Assembly: GCA_022453515.1 (NCBI GenBank)
Contig: JAJNNY010000015.1
Location: forward strand, 372,001 to 436,000
Source of the DNA: Astrocystis sublimbata
Lineage: Eukaryota > Ascomycota > Sordariomycetes > Xylariales > Xylariaceae
Direction: 5' to 3'
DNA length: 64,000 bases
Program-made: the position numbers and the translations under genes
The notes under the pieces: generated by a model
Databases searched by the model: none
What the model was told of the DNA's origin: nothing
What the model saw: the letters and a program-made list of their open reading frames with translations, nothing else
Shown here: piece by piece, positions 1 to 11,046 of the stretch
Layout: each line of letters begins with the position of its first letter
Numbering within the stretch: the stretch's first letter is position 1

Positions 1-224
1 ACGGTCCATGATACTGCATCGGTTTACTTTCAGAAGTTCGAAACTTTCGTAACGCTGGCTCGACGACTCGCAGATTCTCGAACATTTGCGTCTTTGTCGA
101 TATCCTCGCCGGGACTGCCTAGTCCACTTCACCCTGGATTATCTGACTTTTCAGCTCGCCTGAAGGCGAGGCCAACGCCGACCCACAAATATACCTCAAC
201 CTGAATATCTCCACCACAACCACC

Positions 225-998
225 ATGTTCAAGCGGGATACCGACGCCATGAAGAGCGAAACACTGGTCATCGTGTTGAGCACCGTGTTTGGCAGCATCG
301 GTCTCGTGCTGGTAGCACTCGCGGTATTCTGGGTGCTGCGAAGCCGGAGAAAGCATAGGATGTTCAACAGAGGGCTAACCCCAATCGGCGACGACGAGAT
401 AGCGACATGGAAGGGAAACAGGTCGCATGATAAGGAGATGGAGGCGGAAACGTACCGGAGCCACGCCCACAAAGACTCTGCCGCCTCATCCCGGATACAA
501 TACCAAAGAGGAGGAGCATACCGACCTTCTACAGACGCCGCATTGGCCACACCGCGGTCGTTTCTACAACAAAGCTTTAGCCTCGACTTACCTCGAGCCC
601 CCGAACCTGCTGTTTTTGCACGCGCCCCGAATGCGCGGAGTGGACTCACAGACGAGACAGTGCCTGGCGACGAACCGTTCGTACAACAATTGAAACGCCA
701 ACCATCGCGGCTTCAGAAGTACGCACCGGCCTCGCCGAAGAACCTCAGTCGTGCGAACAGCCGTACAAGCACTCGCACACGAACGACACGGAGCCACAGC
801 CAACCTGACGATTGGCAGAGCAGCCCGAACTCGTCGCCAACAGGATCGAGAGAAACAAACTCGCGCAGCGGACATGCACGGCTCTACTCGTCGTCGGCGA
901 TCCCGCCCAAAATCACGAGCGACGACAAGGAGTTGCTGGCGGGTTTGTCTGCACCGCCCCATCGGCGCCACGATGTCATCGGGCAAGCCATAGGATAG
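225..998 (+). CDS. Small single-pass membrane protein, unknown function
   Basis: A 257-residue uninterrupted frame. The ATG sits in a good fungal context (CCACC before it). Residues 12-33 are a strongly hydrophobic helix followed at once by an RSRRK stop-transfer cluster, which suggests one membrane span with the long C-terminal part in the cytosol. That part is low in hydrophobics and rich in Ser, Arg, Thr and Pro, so probably disordered, with an SRT/TRT-rich stretch near residues 175-195. There is no signal peptide ahead of the helix and no recognisable enzyme motif. I do not recognise a family. An upstream exon cannot be excluded because the window begins only 224 bases before the ATG. Confidence 0.6.
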   Translation: MFKRDTDAMKSETLVIVLSTVFGSIGLVLVALAVFWVLRSRRKHRMFNRGLTPIGDDEIATWKGNRSHDKEMEAETYRSHAHKDSAASSRIQYQRGGAYRPSTDAALATPRSFLQQSFSLDLPRAPEPAVFARAPNARSGLTDETVPGDEPFVQQLKRQPSRLQKYAPASPKNLSRANSRTSTRTRTTRSHSQPDDWQSSPNSSPTGSRETNSRSGHARLYSSSAIPPKITSDDKELLAGLSAPPHRRHDVIGQAIG

Positions 999-2423
999 AT
1001 TGCGATCCGTCGTTTTTGCTTTGCCGCGATGGCGCAGGGTGGTCCCTGGCTGACCGGGGCCGGCATCTAATGGGGTGGGCCGGGTCCGTCTGTTTCACGA
1101 TGCCTTAGGCGCGACGAAACTTTCCGGCCTCACTGCCGACACCAATACCGCGATTGAAATCCTAAGCTCGGGTCTTTCCGTTCTGAAAATTAAAAGAAAA
1201 AACTGTGATCTTCGAATTGGGATTCGCTCTTTCGGTAATTCGAAACCCGACCGCCGATGGCTTTTTTCACCACGCACATTAGTCCCACTCCTGATCCCGG
1301 CGCTAGAAAATTGAATGAGCACGATACTTTGCGCAACACGCGTCATCTTGAGACGAAACGTCTCGATTACTTTTTTCTTTTAACTTTCTGTGCCACGAAA
1401 CGTTTCACTCTTCACATAGAGTTTCTTTTCTGTTTTTTTCTTGCCTCTTTTGATCTTCGATGTATAGGAGTTCCCGGGTCTGAAACGCCCGTTGAGATGT
1501 GTGTGATGGATATACCCCCCAATCATAATGGCCATTTTAGGGTCAGCCCAATTACTTGACATAACATTACCTACCTTCCTACATCGGCTGAAATTGCCTC
1601 CTGATGATGAGCCGCAGCTCTCTCTCTTCTTTTCTATTCTTCAACTTCTTGGAATCATATAATAGGGCTATTATCGGGATATTGGGGCGCACGGAACGGT
1701 GGAGAGCAGGCTTGATGGGAGGTAACACCAGTCACTTACAAGAGAGTCAAGGGTAATCGGGTTACGAATTTGGAATGTCAGGAAGACCTCGCGCGTTACC
1801 CTGTTGCGTAGGGGCGCGAGCGGGTGTTGAGATGCTTTTCTGTGTATATTAACTTGTACACCAATGCCGTGCGAAAACTACAAGACCAATTACAACATTC
1901 AATTACTTATAGATGTACATGTGTACGTACACACCAGGCTGTAAATGAAATCGCATGCGTGCATAATGATAGTTCGTATCCTGCTGCTCCTAGCGACCCT
2001 TCTATAAACGTAAAGACCGGCTCAGCCTGAAGCACCAACCCGTTAGATACATGCAAAATAAACGAACGCCCTGGCACCCGGTGACGAATTCACAGACGTA
2101 ATTTCAACTGCACATACGAACTGTCACTTCCCAACTTAAACGTATGGTCGGATACGAGCTGACGCGCGGCAGGTAGACAGCATTACACAGTAATATATAT
2201 GCTTGATATACAACCAAGAGGTATTGAGGATTGTTTACTTGCATCTGAATATCGTGTCCTTTTCTACATATATGTAACTCTCGTCCTCAATGCCATCGAT
2301 TTCATTTACCTTCCATCCCATACATTCAACCAAATTCGCATTATACTCACGTGCAGCGCACCACTTCAGCTACTTTCGTTGTTGAAAGTCAAATACCTTA
2401 CGCAGACAACCATATACTTCATC
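999..2423. other. Intergenic stretch, no gene seen
   Basis: Short overlapping frames only, none with a protein-like composition. Around 1905-1935 there is a TGTACA/GTACGTAC-rich near-palindrome. The AT-rich end (about 2190-2420) probably holds the promoter and leader of the next gene. Confidence 0.5.
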
Positions 2424-3519
2424 ATGGAGGAAAATACCACATGGATTCTGTGGGCCCCGGAGCACGATCGTCCTCGTGAACCCCGGCTTGGATCGATCAT
2501 TCCATACTGGCAGCACCCAAGTTTCGTCCTTGAGACTATGGGGATGGGTGACGCGAGTATGATTCCACCACCACTTTCCAATACAACTACTTTCAGATCA
2601 GGTGATACCGCACCCGCCGGTGTCGAGAGGTGGCAGTCCGTCATAATGACTTCAAGGAAAGAAAACGAGTTCCCCGTGGATTTCAATGTGCAAGAGTATG
2701 AAACTCGTCTTATTCGCACAGAATCACTGACACCAGAGACTGTCAACGCCATTGCCGATCTTACCATGGTACGCGCTCATATTAAAATGCACGAGAAGCA
2801 ACCAGTCTATATCATATCGGGATTACGTGTTGCCAAGGCCCCTGTCTCGACGAAAGAACAAGACGTTACCCGGACTCTTGATTGTGTTCACGCAGGTGGT
2901 GACATTATCCTGGCCTATCAGCTCCACATGATCTGTTTCGTTCCCCCTGAGGATGGCTCTGGGTCGTGTAACCTCGATCATGCCACGAAGCCATTTATTC
3001 TCCTCCCAGCCAACGTACACTACCTGTTTGAGGTTGTTTATGAAGAGTTTACGACTGAAACAATCGGACCGGATCTTTTAGAGGGTCTAGAGGGACTTAA
3101 TGAACTGCAAATCTTTTACACGCTGAATGAACCGGATACTGGCGACGCCGATTTCATTCTCTCGACATTTGAAAGTCTGGCTTATAAATTGTTCAGCGCC
3201 GAGGGAAAATGGAACACGGAGCGCATAGAGCTATTTTTGGCTTCGGATGCTGTGCCAGACAGTATCTATATATTTGGCTTCACACTCGCCCGGGCGGTCC
3301 TTGAGGGCAAGCACCAAGTGGTAGGGTGGGGCACTTCTCAGAAACTTGACCCCCGAGACTCGCGCCGTCCTCGTTAGACATGAAAGCGACCGAGGACAAA
3401 CACCCCTAATGTATGCTGCTGCTCTCAAGAATATGTCAAAGCTACTTCTGGAACACGGCGCGCTCCTCGCCTTATGTTATCACCTCAAGCTTCATGGTTC
3501 TACAAGCTGCCATCCGTGA
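2424..3519 (+). pseudogene. Fungal-specific domain protein with ankyrin tail, frameshifted
   Basis: The first frame runs 2424-3377 (317 residues, starting MEENTTWILW). Its core contains PVYIISGLRVAKAP and, later, GDIILAYQLHMI. From memory this resembles a lineage-specific fungal domain often joined to repeats or found near NLRs; I cannot name it firmly. The frame stops at 3377, but the +1 frame from about 3350 to 3519 reads as an ankyrin repeat (DRGQTPLMYAAALKNMSKLL, then LEHGA). The switch falls on a run of five C at 3350-3354, so one extra C explains it. In-frame ATGs further upstream exist (2199), but 2424 has the better context. Either a recent one-base insertion has cut off the ankyrin region, or there is a sequencing error. 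The ankyrin part then stops after about 50 codons, so the original tail is probably truncated too. Confidence 0.6.
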
Positions 3520-4612
3520 ACAGTCGTTGGGTTTCTCGGGCGCATCCTCCGATAATCGATGAAGGCAGCTAGTGGGGAAAGTATTGAGGACAAGCACTGC
3601 CTGCTTTTGTGTTTAGCTCGGTGGTCGACTCGAAAGGGGGTGTGCAACGTGCAGATCCGGTGGGTAGTGGTGGCCATAGGGGTAATGTGAGTCGTGATAT
3701 AATAGAGCTTCGAATTCTCGGCTGGGCTACCATCGGATGCGCATCAGCTGTAGCGCAAAAGCGTCTTCCTCGCTCTCTCCATCTCCTTTTCCAGGCGGCT
3801 CTGCGTTCGTGCTACCGACTGTTCCGGAGTCTGGCTGTGAATGTGGCAGTGCTGGGGTAGAAGGCTGCAAGACCAAGCCACTCAAGCTCGACGCCCGAGA
3901 GATTACCAACGACGATGCCCTCTGTAGAAGGATACGCCAAGACCACGCAGTTGGAAGGCCCAGGAATTGTTCGAGGTCGGCCGTCGATGATTGGAATAGC
4001 TTTGCGAGCCGCGGAAGAAGTTTTCGAGGGTTCCTTCATGATCAGATTGAATGCTAGATGCAGCGAGGGCCTTGGGCAAAGTGGTGTTTGCCGTGAACTT
4101 GTGTAGAGTGTTCGTTGTGCCCCCTCGCAGAAGTAAGTCTCGATACAAAAAAGGGGTAGGTTTTGAAATGGTTTGACTGCAACTCAAGCCCCAGGTATCT
4201 AGAATGTGTGTGGTGTTCTGCATTAACGAGGAAAGGGAAAGAGAGAAAGAAATGAAGAACATTCGGTTTCATGTATGGATGGGGCGCGGGCGTCGAGAAG
4301 GCCTAACGATGTTTCTGTTGGTCGGACGTACATTTGATCCGACAATTTGGAAAAATATATTCATAACACTGACTTGATGATACAAGTCAGATCATCTAAT
4401 TGATTCATTCAACGTGAGGTGCTGCATAGATTCATGTCTAGTATCCGGCCTGTTCATCAGTTGCTGTGGTCGATGTGTTGCCCAAGTTAGAGTTGCACGC
4501 ACGCCTCCAATTTTTGGGTGTGAACTTGTCTACAATTGATTTAAATGCCTGCTGTTATTCAAGGAGTACATGTCAGCAAAGTTTACTATGCGTGTCCGCA
4601 TGATAAACATTA
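3520..4612. other. Intergenic stretch with one hairpin
   Basis: No convincing gene. A minus-strand frame at 3812-4039 (start MKEPSKTSSAARK) has a protein-like look, but I could not join it to flanking exons. A perfect 8-bp inverted repeat (CTGACTTG and CAAGTCAG, 6-nt loop) lies at about 4370-4391, downstream of the phosphatase gene. Confidence 0.4.
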
Positions 4613-6258
4613 TTAACTTACTAGTGTGCAAAGGTTTGCATCATTCTCAAAACGATTCCCTTCCGCTTCACATCCAGGGATCCTTAAGACTCGGTCATTA
4701 TATCTGATTCTGACGAAGTACTTGCTGAGTTCTCGTACCTCATCCGTTGTGAAGTCCTCGACCGGGTGGCCCCCGATCTCTCGCAGCTCGCCTCCGTTCT
4801 CTTTGATACTTGCGCTCGAGTCTTGGTGATGCATTTGTCTCTGGCGAAAGAGTTCAAAAGAAATGTGGCTGGTGAAGGGCGGCCACCTCTCTTTACTTTC
4901 GAGACAGCCAAGACTTGCTAGCACTACACCAATAGTAAGATCGTGACAACCGAATATGGATAACTTGGGTGGGCTGCTCGGTTGTGCGGTATGGCCTCGA
5001 TTCCACTCTACTTGGCCAATCATCTTGAGGGCTATTTCTCCCACTAACTGGCCTGCCCCAAGCATTCGCAGCTCCCGCGACACAGTGTATCCACGAAAGG
5101 CCTCATCAATTACGATGCGCTCGATAGTTTTTCGTACACGCTCATCGTAAAACTCATCGGGGAGCCGGGTGTCTGGCCCATGGGCATGTGTTGCATTTAT
5201 AGAGTCCATAGTGGACAATAAACTAGGTCGAGAGCCCAAAGCCAAGGTTTTGTTGCCGGGAATCCATTTCCCCAGCTTCTCAGACAGGTATTCATTGTCG
5301 TCGCTTCCGTTCCACGTTTTAGCGGCTTCTTGAGAAAATGCTCGCACAAGCTCTGCCAGTCTGGGACAGGATTTCGTGTTTGGAATAAGAGTTTCCTCGG
5401 CCCGCGAGCGCATGGCAATCTCCCAAGGAGCTGACGTCTTATTCAGTTCCAAGGGATAGAGCCCCTGTAAGATCTGCTGCGTCGATTCAACGACTCGTGG
5501 CACTTCTGTTGTACGGACATAGAGCATACTAGCATCTGAGAGCTGCTTTGGTAGCTTTCGAGCATTAGTTGGATCACACGTGACATGGACATAATTAGTT
5601 GTTGTTGCTATTGTTACTTACTAAGTTCAGCTGATCAATGTATTGCCACCGCAACCACTTGCCAAAGGCAAGGGAGCTTTCCCGTCCCTTGTCAGTAAGC
5701 TCACCGGGCATGCTATAAAATGCTGTCAGGCAATGCGCCTTGTTACGACTTCCTAAAGCTGGTAAGCCTTACGTACCAGATACCACTGGTCTTGCCACCG
5801 GCGCCCTGTGCCGGCTTCGATCGCCGGTCGGGTCCAGATGTCTCCAAGGATCTTCTCCAAGTCATATTTTCCCATCTTGAGCCGTCCTGTGATGCCAGAA
5901 CAACTTGGTTGAACCGCCCAGCTGCGCTGCAATACGGCCAGTCTAGAGTAGTCAGCGACAGAGTGCACAGCTACTACAACTATCCCAACTTACAAGGAGA
6001 CAAGCCGGTCTATACCGAGCATAAAATCAGTACAGATGCGAAGATGTTAGTAGCCGTGCCAACTTACATTTTGGAAACGTGGCCATATTGGACTTCGCTC
6101 TCCATGGCGGACGAGCTGATTCATCAAGGCAGTCAGTATAACACCCAATAGTCAGGGAATATTCTGTGTGCGATAAGTAAACCGACAATTTGCACTTGCT
6201 CGAGCCTTAGCCCGTCTGGACAAGTCAGAGATATTGTTACGTTAGGGATGCGTGTCAT
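4613..6258 (-). CDS. Histidine acid phosphatase (phosphoglycerate-mutase-like fold)
   Basis: Six exons: 6258-6187, 6115-6068, 6009-5994, 5921-5777, 5712-5618, 5535-4613; together 432 residues with all phases consistent. Residues 27-33 (RHGERSP) are the RHGxRxP phosphohistidine motif and H323-D324 in GCHDLTIG is the catalytic HD pair, so the family assignment is secure. PGELTDKGRES and MLYVRTTEVPRVVES are further family blocks. The enzyme hydrolyses phosphomonoesters through a phosphohistidine intermediate; the substrate is not evident. No signal peptide is visible (start MTRIPNVTIS), so it looks intracellular, unlike secreted fungal phytases. Exon 3 is only 16 nt. The exon 1 donor (GTCGGT) and the exon 4 acceptor are the least certain junctions. 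Confidence 0.82.
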
Positions 6259-7210
6259 GGCGCTCGTCGGCCTAATCACTCAGTACGGTCGTTGTCATTT
6301 ATTCCCAACCGTCTATGATGGTGGACTCGAAAGCGTCTAGGTCGAGGTGCGTTGGTGTTGCAGCTGTACAGAGGACGGGGGAGTGATACTGGTGACTGTG
6401 GGGAGGAGGCCCGTGATTGGCGTGTGTAATTCGGTAATTATACTGCAGCTACACATGTACCGCCTACGAAAAGATTGTCAATTTCGCGTGCGACCTTGGT
6501 TCCTCAATGACGTAATATAACGCAAAAGTATTCGCAAGTCCTCGTTACGCTGCCGTCGCAGCTCTCACCCTATTGACTCCAGCATCACCCTTGACGGCCC
6601 GCGAGATAGCTAAGTCACCATACTCTCCTCAAACCAGCAGCCACCTGAAAACAAGGGCGATTAAAACCACGTTTTAAAGTTATGTGTTGATGAGACACGA
6701 GCATCATGAAGCCAACGCTGTCGATCATAATGGACGAGGGAGAGACATGCTACGCGGCCGGTTCAACAGCGCTTCGCTGCAGTCAATGACTTCGCTAGAT
6801 GCGAGACAGAGGGACGGACACCGCAGCAAATAATTACCGGAGTAAGAGGCGGATAAGAACCACTAGCATGGTGTTGGATCTCATCGTGATTCGTTGGCGC
6901 TACATGGCAGTGTTTGCCTCGCTTCTAGATGTGGAATGGCAAGGCGTCGCAAGGATCGGAGTTGCACTCAAGTTTCTAGTCGACATGCCACGCAAGCTAC
7001 GCAGCGCTCCCTCGTTGTGCAACCGGTGGTGGCATCGGTGATGGTGATAAATGAGGGTTCCCTGGTGGACTATCCGACAGAATCTTTACCCTTCGTCTCT
7101 CATCCTACATGTTCTGCTCTTCATCTTGTTTCTCTTTTAGCCCTTTTAGATCAATTCATCAGCTATCGCCTTCACGCAAATTTTAAAAACAGTCGCCAGA
7201 TCCTTCAGCA
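6259..7210. promoter_or_regulatory. Divergent intergenic region
   Basis: This separates the start of the phosphatase (minus) from the next gene (plus). No gene is seen. A pyrimidine-rich tract at about 7090-7150, typical of fungal core promoters or leaders, precedes the ATG at 7211. Confidence 0.4.
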
Positions 7211-8368
7211 ATGGCTGCTGCCACCGTCACTCCAGCTCAGCCTTCGGCAGGTCCCCATGATACGCCAGCCCTCATCCCTGACAGGCAATATGCAACAGGC
7301 GAGGTAGACCGTCTCCCAAGCATATTTGAATGCAAGGTGCACCTTGAGCTACTTGAAGCTATTGTGCACATGGAGAGTCAGGTCATTGCATGGGGCAAGG
7401 AAAAGGGGCTGGCCGAAGGAGTGGCATGGGATATGTATTGCACCGCTGCCGCGCACAGGTTTGTAGAGTGGTCGCAGAAGGCTGAAGTCTATGAGGGGAA
7501 CACTCCGCCGCTGGATATCTTGATTGTATGGCATGCTTACATGCTGAATCCGGCAGAGTACAGGCGTTACGAGAAGAAGGTGATGAAGGGTGGTACGGGC
7601 CTTAATGGCATCAATTGGGCTTTGGTGGTAAGTTGCTTGTTCGAATATTTGCCTTCACACCTCGTCTACAACGCAGAATCTAAACTCGGTTTGTGTCAAC
7701 AGCATCGTTGTATCAGCAAGGACAGTCGATTTATAGTTGCCGCCAAGGACGAGGCCACTGTCGCCCGACTCCCATTTCCTGTTGATCTCCTCGCGGTACT
7801 CCAAAACGAAGACTTCGAGACCAACTACGCTAGCTACTCTCCGTATACCAACTTCAATATGGTGGCTGCGGTTCAGCGGCAGCTGAAATTTGCCCATAAG
7901 ATGCAGAATGTCACATGGCTGCGTAGTCAGTTTATGAATCGGATCCTCGAGACCGCCATCCGCCGCTACGAAATGTTTTTCACTCTCATAGCCGAACATC
8001 CAGACAAGTCACTATCGCCAACGACGGACATCGATTTCATCTGGCACACGCACCAGCTATCGCCCAGGCGCTATGCTCTGTACTCCGTGATAAAGGCCGA
8101 CGGTCGGTTCGTCAACCACAACGACAACTTGAACAAGGGCACACTCGACAAAGCTTTTAAATCTACAAGGACGCTTTTCCGTGACCGTTTCGGCGGCAAA
8201 TACAATGTATGCTACTGTGATAGTTGCATGACCTCATGCCACTCGGGTGGCCATGTCTGCAGCGAAGAATCCAACGCCCGTGTACAATGCCCATGCAATC
8301 ACGACTGTAGCACCGATTGCAAAATCCCAGACTGCTGCGAAGTCGACGACAATACCCTTCTCAAATGA
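7211..8368 (+). CDS. GRDP-like (glycine-rich domain/DUF1399-type) protein with Cys-rich tail
   Basis: 385 residues if read straight through. A 75-nt in-frame intron is likely at 7628-7702 (GTAAGT to CAACAG), giving about 360 residues. Two diagnostic blocks of the GRDP family are visible: LDILIVWHAYMLNP near residue 105 and DIDFIWHTHQLSP near residue 275. The last 50 residues are cysteine-rich (CYCDSCMTSC, then CPCNHDC, then CCEVDD). The TGA at 8366-8368 is followed in the same frame by 42 more sense codons of a perfect cysteine-rich repeat, so the true C-terminus is in doubt. Molecular function is unknown; the plant relatives are described as stress or signalling proteins. Confidence 0.75.
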   Translation: MAAATVTPAQPSAGPHDTPALIPDRQYATGEVDRLPSIFECKVHLELLEAIVHMESQVIAWGKEKGLAEGVAWDMYCTAAAHRFVEWSQKAEVYEGNTPPLDILIVWHAYMLNPAEYRRYEKKVMKGGTGLNGINWALVVSCLFEYLPSHLVYNAESKLGLCQQHRCISKDSRFIVAAKDEATVARLPFPVDLLAVLQNEDFETNYASYSPYTNFNMVAAVQRQLKFAHKMQNVTWLRSQFMNRILETAIRRYEMFFTLIAEHPDKSLSPTTDIDFIWHTHQLSPRRYALYSVIKADGRFVNHNDNLNKGTLDKAFKSTRTLFRDRFGGKYNVCYCDSCMTSCHSGGHVCSEESNARVQCPCNHDCSTDCKIPDCCEVDDNTLLK

Positions 8369-8374
8369 CCCGAA

Positions 8375-8482
8375 TGCAGTGGCGATAGCTGCCTAGTCAG
8401 CTGTGGAGGCGATAGCTGCCAAGCCGACTGTAGTGGTGATAGCTGCCAAGGCGATTACGACGTTGACAGCTACAGACCCGAC
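8375..8482 (+). repeat. Four 27-nt repeats encoding CxGDSCxxx, past a TGA
   Basis: Four head-to-tail 27-nt units lie in frame with the preceding gene, beyond its TGA. The first three encode CSGDSCLVS, CGGDSCQAD and CSGDSCQGD; the fourth is degenerate (YDVDSYRPD). The frame ends at a second TGA (8495-8497). The reading frame and cysteine spacing are kept across the stop, which suggests this was, or still is, part of the protein. Confidence 0.7.
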
Positions 8483-8497
8483 TTTCGCCACTTTTGA

Positions 8498-9484
8498 AAG
8501 CCTGTCCGATCTTCAATCGGTGCTTTGACATCTACAGTTAGCTATACGAACGAGGGGTTTTCCCAAAAAGGGCGATTGATGGATCACAGAGGCTAGCAAG
8601 ATTATTGGCGTTGGAATCTGTTAGATTTTTACAAACATGCATCGACATTTTGTTCGTTTTTCTCAACACAACTGATCTTACAATTCACCATGAGGGAAAA
8701 TAAGTGAGAATCTTTGCGTAAGTGCTTTAGTGTAGATTCGTAGCTTCATATGCATTGACAAGGACCTCCCTGGATCCTCTTTGAATGGTTATCCTTATTG
8801 GTGATATGGCCGGGCGTGCCACGATAAGAGATATATGTGTCCAAGTTGGATGCTCACTGAAGTTCACGTCTGAAGTCATTCTTAATGTGTCAATGGATGG
8901 AGTTTTCGAGTTGCAGGCAATGAGACAGGCGAGCAAGCCCTCGATCCCCCAAGACGGAGTATTCTGAAGTTATGGAAACCTTGCAGCTTGTCAGTGCTTT
9001 TGACGTGTCGCATTCGGGGGTGGATCTCATATTCTTTTCATTACGTGTCATTCAACCTAGAAGGAAGTGCAGCTGAAGTTAAACCCCAGCTCGTGACTGT
9101 AGAACAGCAGAGTAGAGTGCGGCCGAAGCCAAGACTAAAGTTCAACATTGTACCTTGAGGGCCTCACTACCGTAGGCTTTGCATCCAAACGAAAGTTTAA
9201 AAAACAGGCATATATATAAATGTACTCGATGTTAAATTTTTTGAGACATTCTCATCTCTCCTCAATTACAATACACCATCGAACTCCCCCCCACACTCCA
9301 GGCCAACTGCAGGTTGCACCACTTCTTCTTAGGAAAGCAACTCTTACGCCCCTATTCACCTCCAAGATCACGAGTACATTTATATCTCTATCAAAGTACC
9401 AAAGGTTAGTAGCGCCCGCTAAGCCTGCAATAGACCTATTGAATAACGACTGACCAGTAGGTATCTGAAGACACTACCAGCGCG
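8498..9484. promoter_or_regulatory. Upstream region with TATA-like box and likely 5' UTR intron
   Basis: No gene is seen at 8498-9200. A TATATATAAA stretch lies at 9211-9220. A probable 53-nt leader intron (GTTAGT at 9405, branch-like CTGAC, CAG ending at 9457) lies just upstream of the ATG at 9485. Confidence 0.4.
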
Positions 9485-9886
9485 ATGGTTTCCAACGCAA
9501 CCAACAAGCCCAACATCAAATGGTCCATATTGGACCGCCAGATAGTTGATGGCCAACTAAATCCCGCCCTGCTCGCCATAGGAACCCGCGGGTACCAGAT
9601 CCAGTCAAAAGTCCTGCGTATACCCGACAGATGCGGCATTTTCTCGGCCGGTCCGCCTCGCGCTTTGGTCTACGAAGCCCGTACTTTCATTCTCGCCTAC
9701 TGGGCCTTGATCTACCTAGGCGTGACATTCACATTCTTGACTTGCCCATTCAGCAAAATGGGAAAATTCAATGCTTTAATGACTGCTCTATTCTGGGCAT
9801 CTTTCCTGGCAACGCTAGTTGTCTTCTATGCTGCAGTAGTGTTCGCACCGAAGAACTCAGAAGATCAGAAGATAAGATTGGATTAA
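9485..9886 (+). CDS. Small two-helix membrane protein, unknown
   Basis: 133 residues. Two hydrophobic segments are clear, at about 66-88 (FILAYWALIYLGVTFTFLTC) and 97-120 (LMTALFWASFLATLVVFYAA), joined by a short loop, with a charged C-terminus (KNSEDQKIRLD). The N-terminal 60 residues are soluble. I do not recognise a family. Codon composition, the absence of stops and the preceding TATA-like box with a leader intron favour a real gene. The neighbouring genes are unrelated. Confidence 0.5.
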   Translation: MVSNATNKPNIKWSILDRQIVDGQLNPALLAIGTRGYQIQSKVLRIPDRCGIFSAGPPRALVYEARTFILAYWALIYLGVTFTFLTCPFSKMGKFNALMTALFWASFLATLVVFYAAVVFAPKNSEDQKIRLD

Positions 9887-11046
9887 GGGCATGGAGGAGT
9901 GCAATGCCTCCAATGCAAGGAGCTTATCACAGCGTGCTGTGCGCACATGCCACAGGAGTATGTAGGAACATTTCGATAAATCACATGATTCGATCAGAAT
10001 AAATACTACAGATAGATTTGAAAGAAATGGGTTAGGGCTTTTGGGGAATATGATTGCTCCGGAAGGATCGTGCTGCGTTGCTCATGCTACGGAGCTAGTC
10101 CATGGTTATATTATCTAGGGAGTCTTTGCTGGCTTCACTAATCAACACAATATTCATACGATACTTCCGCTTGCTTAATAGTTTGAGGCGGTATGCACAT
10201 AGAGTGTTAGGAAATTGACTCACACTAATCATCCACTCAAGTCTTGTCGCTTTATCGTCTTAAGGACCAATTTCATCTTATTATAAAACATGATAGCGGA
10301 ACACCAGCGAAGATGACTGGGAATTGGCGTTAAAAATGCGAGAAGTCTTGATCACTTCTTCTCTATACCTGTTATTCTAATACAGCTGCTTGCTAGCCCT
10401 CAAATCACGTTGGCAGTAACAGTTCTCCTGATGGGCAGACTCGTAAGTTGCACGCCCGGATCTACCACGAGCTGCCTCAGAAGGCGAAAGTGTTTTGCGA
10501 ATGTTCTGAAAATGCTTGGATGAGGTATGTTTAGGAATCTAATGAAAATATATGACGCCTGGCCATGTCTCGGCTTGTTTGTGAGAGTATGTATGTGTCT
10601 GTTGTGAGGAGGGTGTAGCATGCATGTCTAGACCACAGTTGCCCGTGGAATATGGACCTTTCAAGTATCCAGGCCAACATCAGATTGCATACTGTAAAAA
10701 TGATTGTTGATTGACATTTGGTGTTCGTAGCCAATGTTCAACAGCGTAGGTAATTACCTAGGTGTGTTTGCTAAATTGATGGGGTAAATAGTGAGGTATG
10801 AGGTCTATGAGCGTACTATTCAGTTGAGTGACTAGAATCTATGGAAAGTTGAGAGGTGGGAAGGACCTTCTTATGTACATGATGAGCCCGTGACAGTGTA
10901 GTGAGTGACCCCCTGACCTCATACCACTTCAACAGTAAATACACATTGTGTTGACTCCAAGCCTTCACACTACTAAACTGCCCTTTGCACTTGTCGCATA
11001 AAGCTTATCGTGTTTGACGGGATACGTACACGTTTGACCGACAAAA
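9887..11046. other. Intergenic stretch, nothing recognised
   Basis: AT-rich, with short frames only. There is a TACCTAGGT element near 10757, similar to others in this window. Confidence 0.5.

Noticed and set aside
2424..3377. Gasdermin-like or HeLo death-domain identity for the N-terminal domain
   Set aside because: The PVYIISGL block only reminds me of an uncharacterised fungal domain; no diagnostic motif of either family is visible, so no function is assigned.
3812..4039. Minus-strand frame with a protein-like N-terminus (MKEPSKTSSAARK)
   Set aside because: No splice path joins it to a longer coding region, and an overlapping frame of similar length exists.
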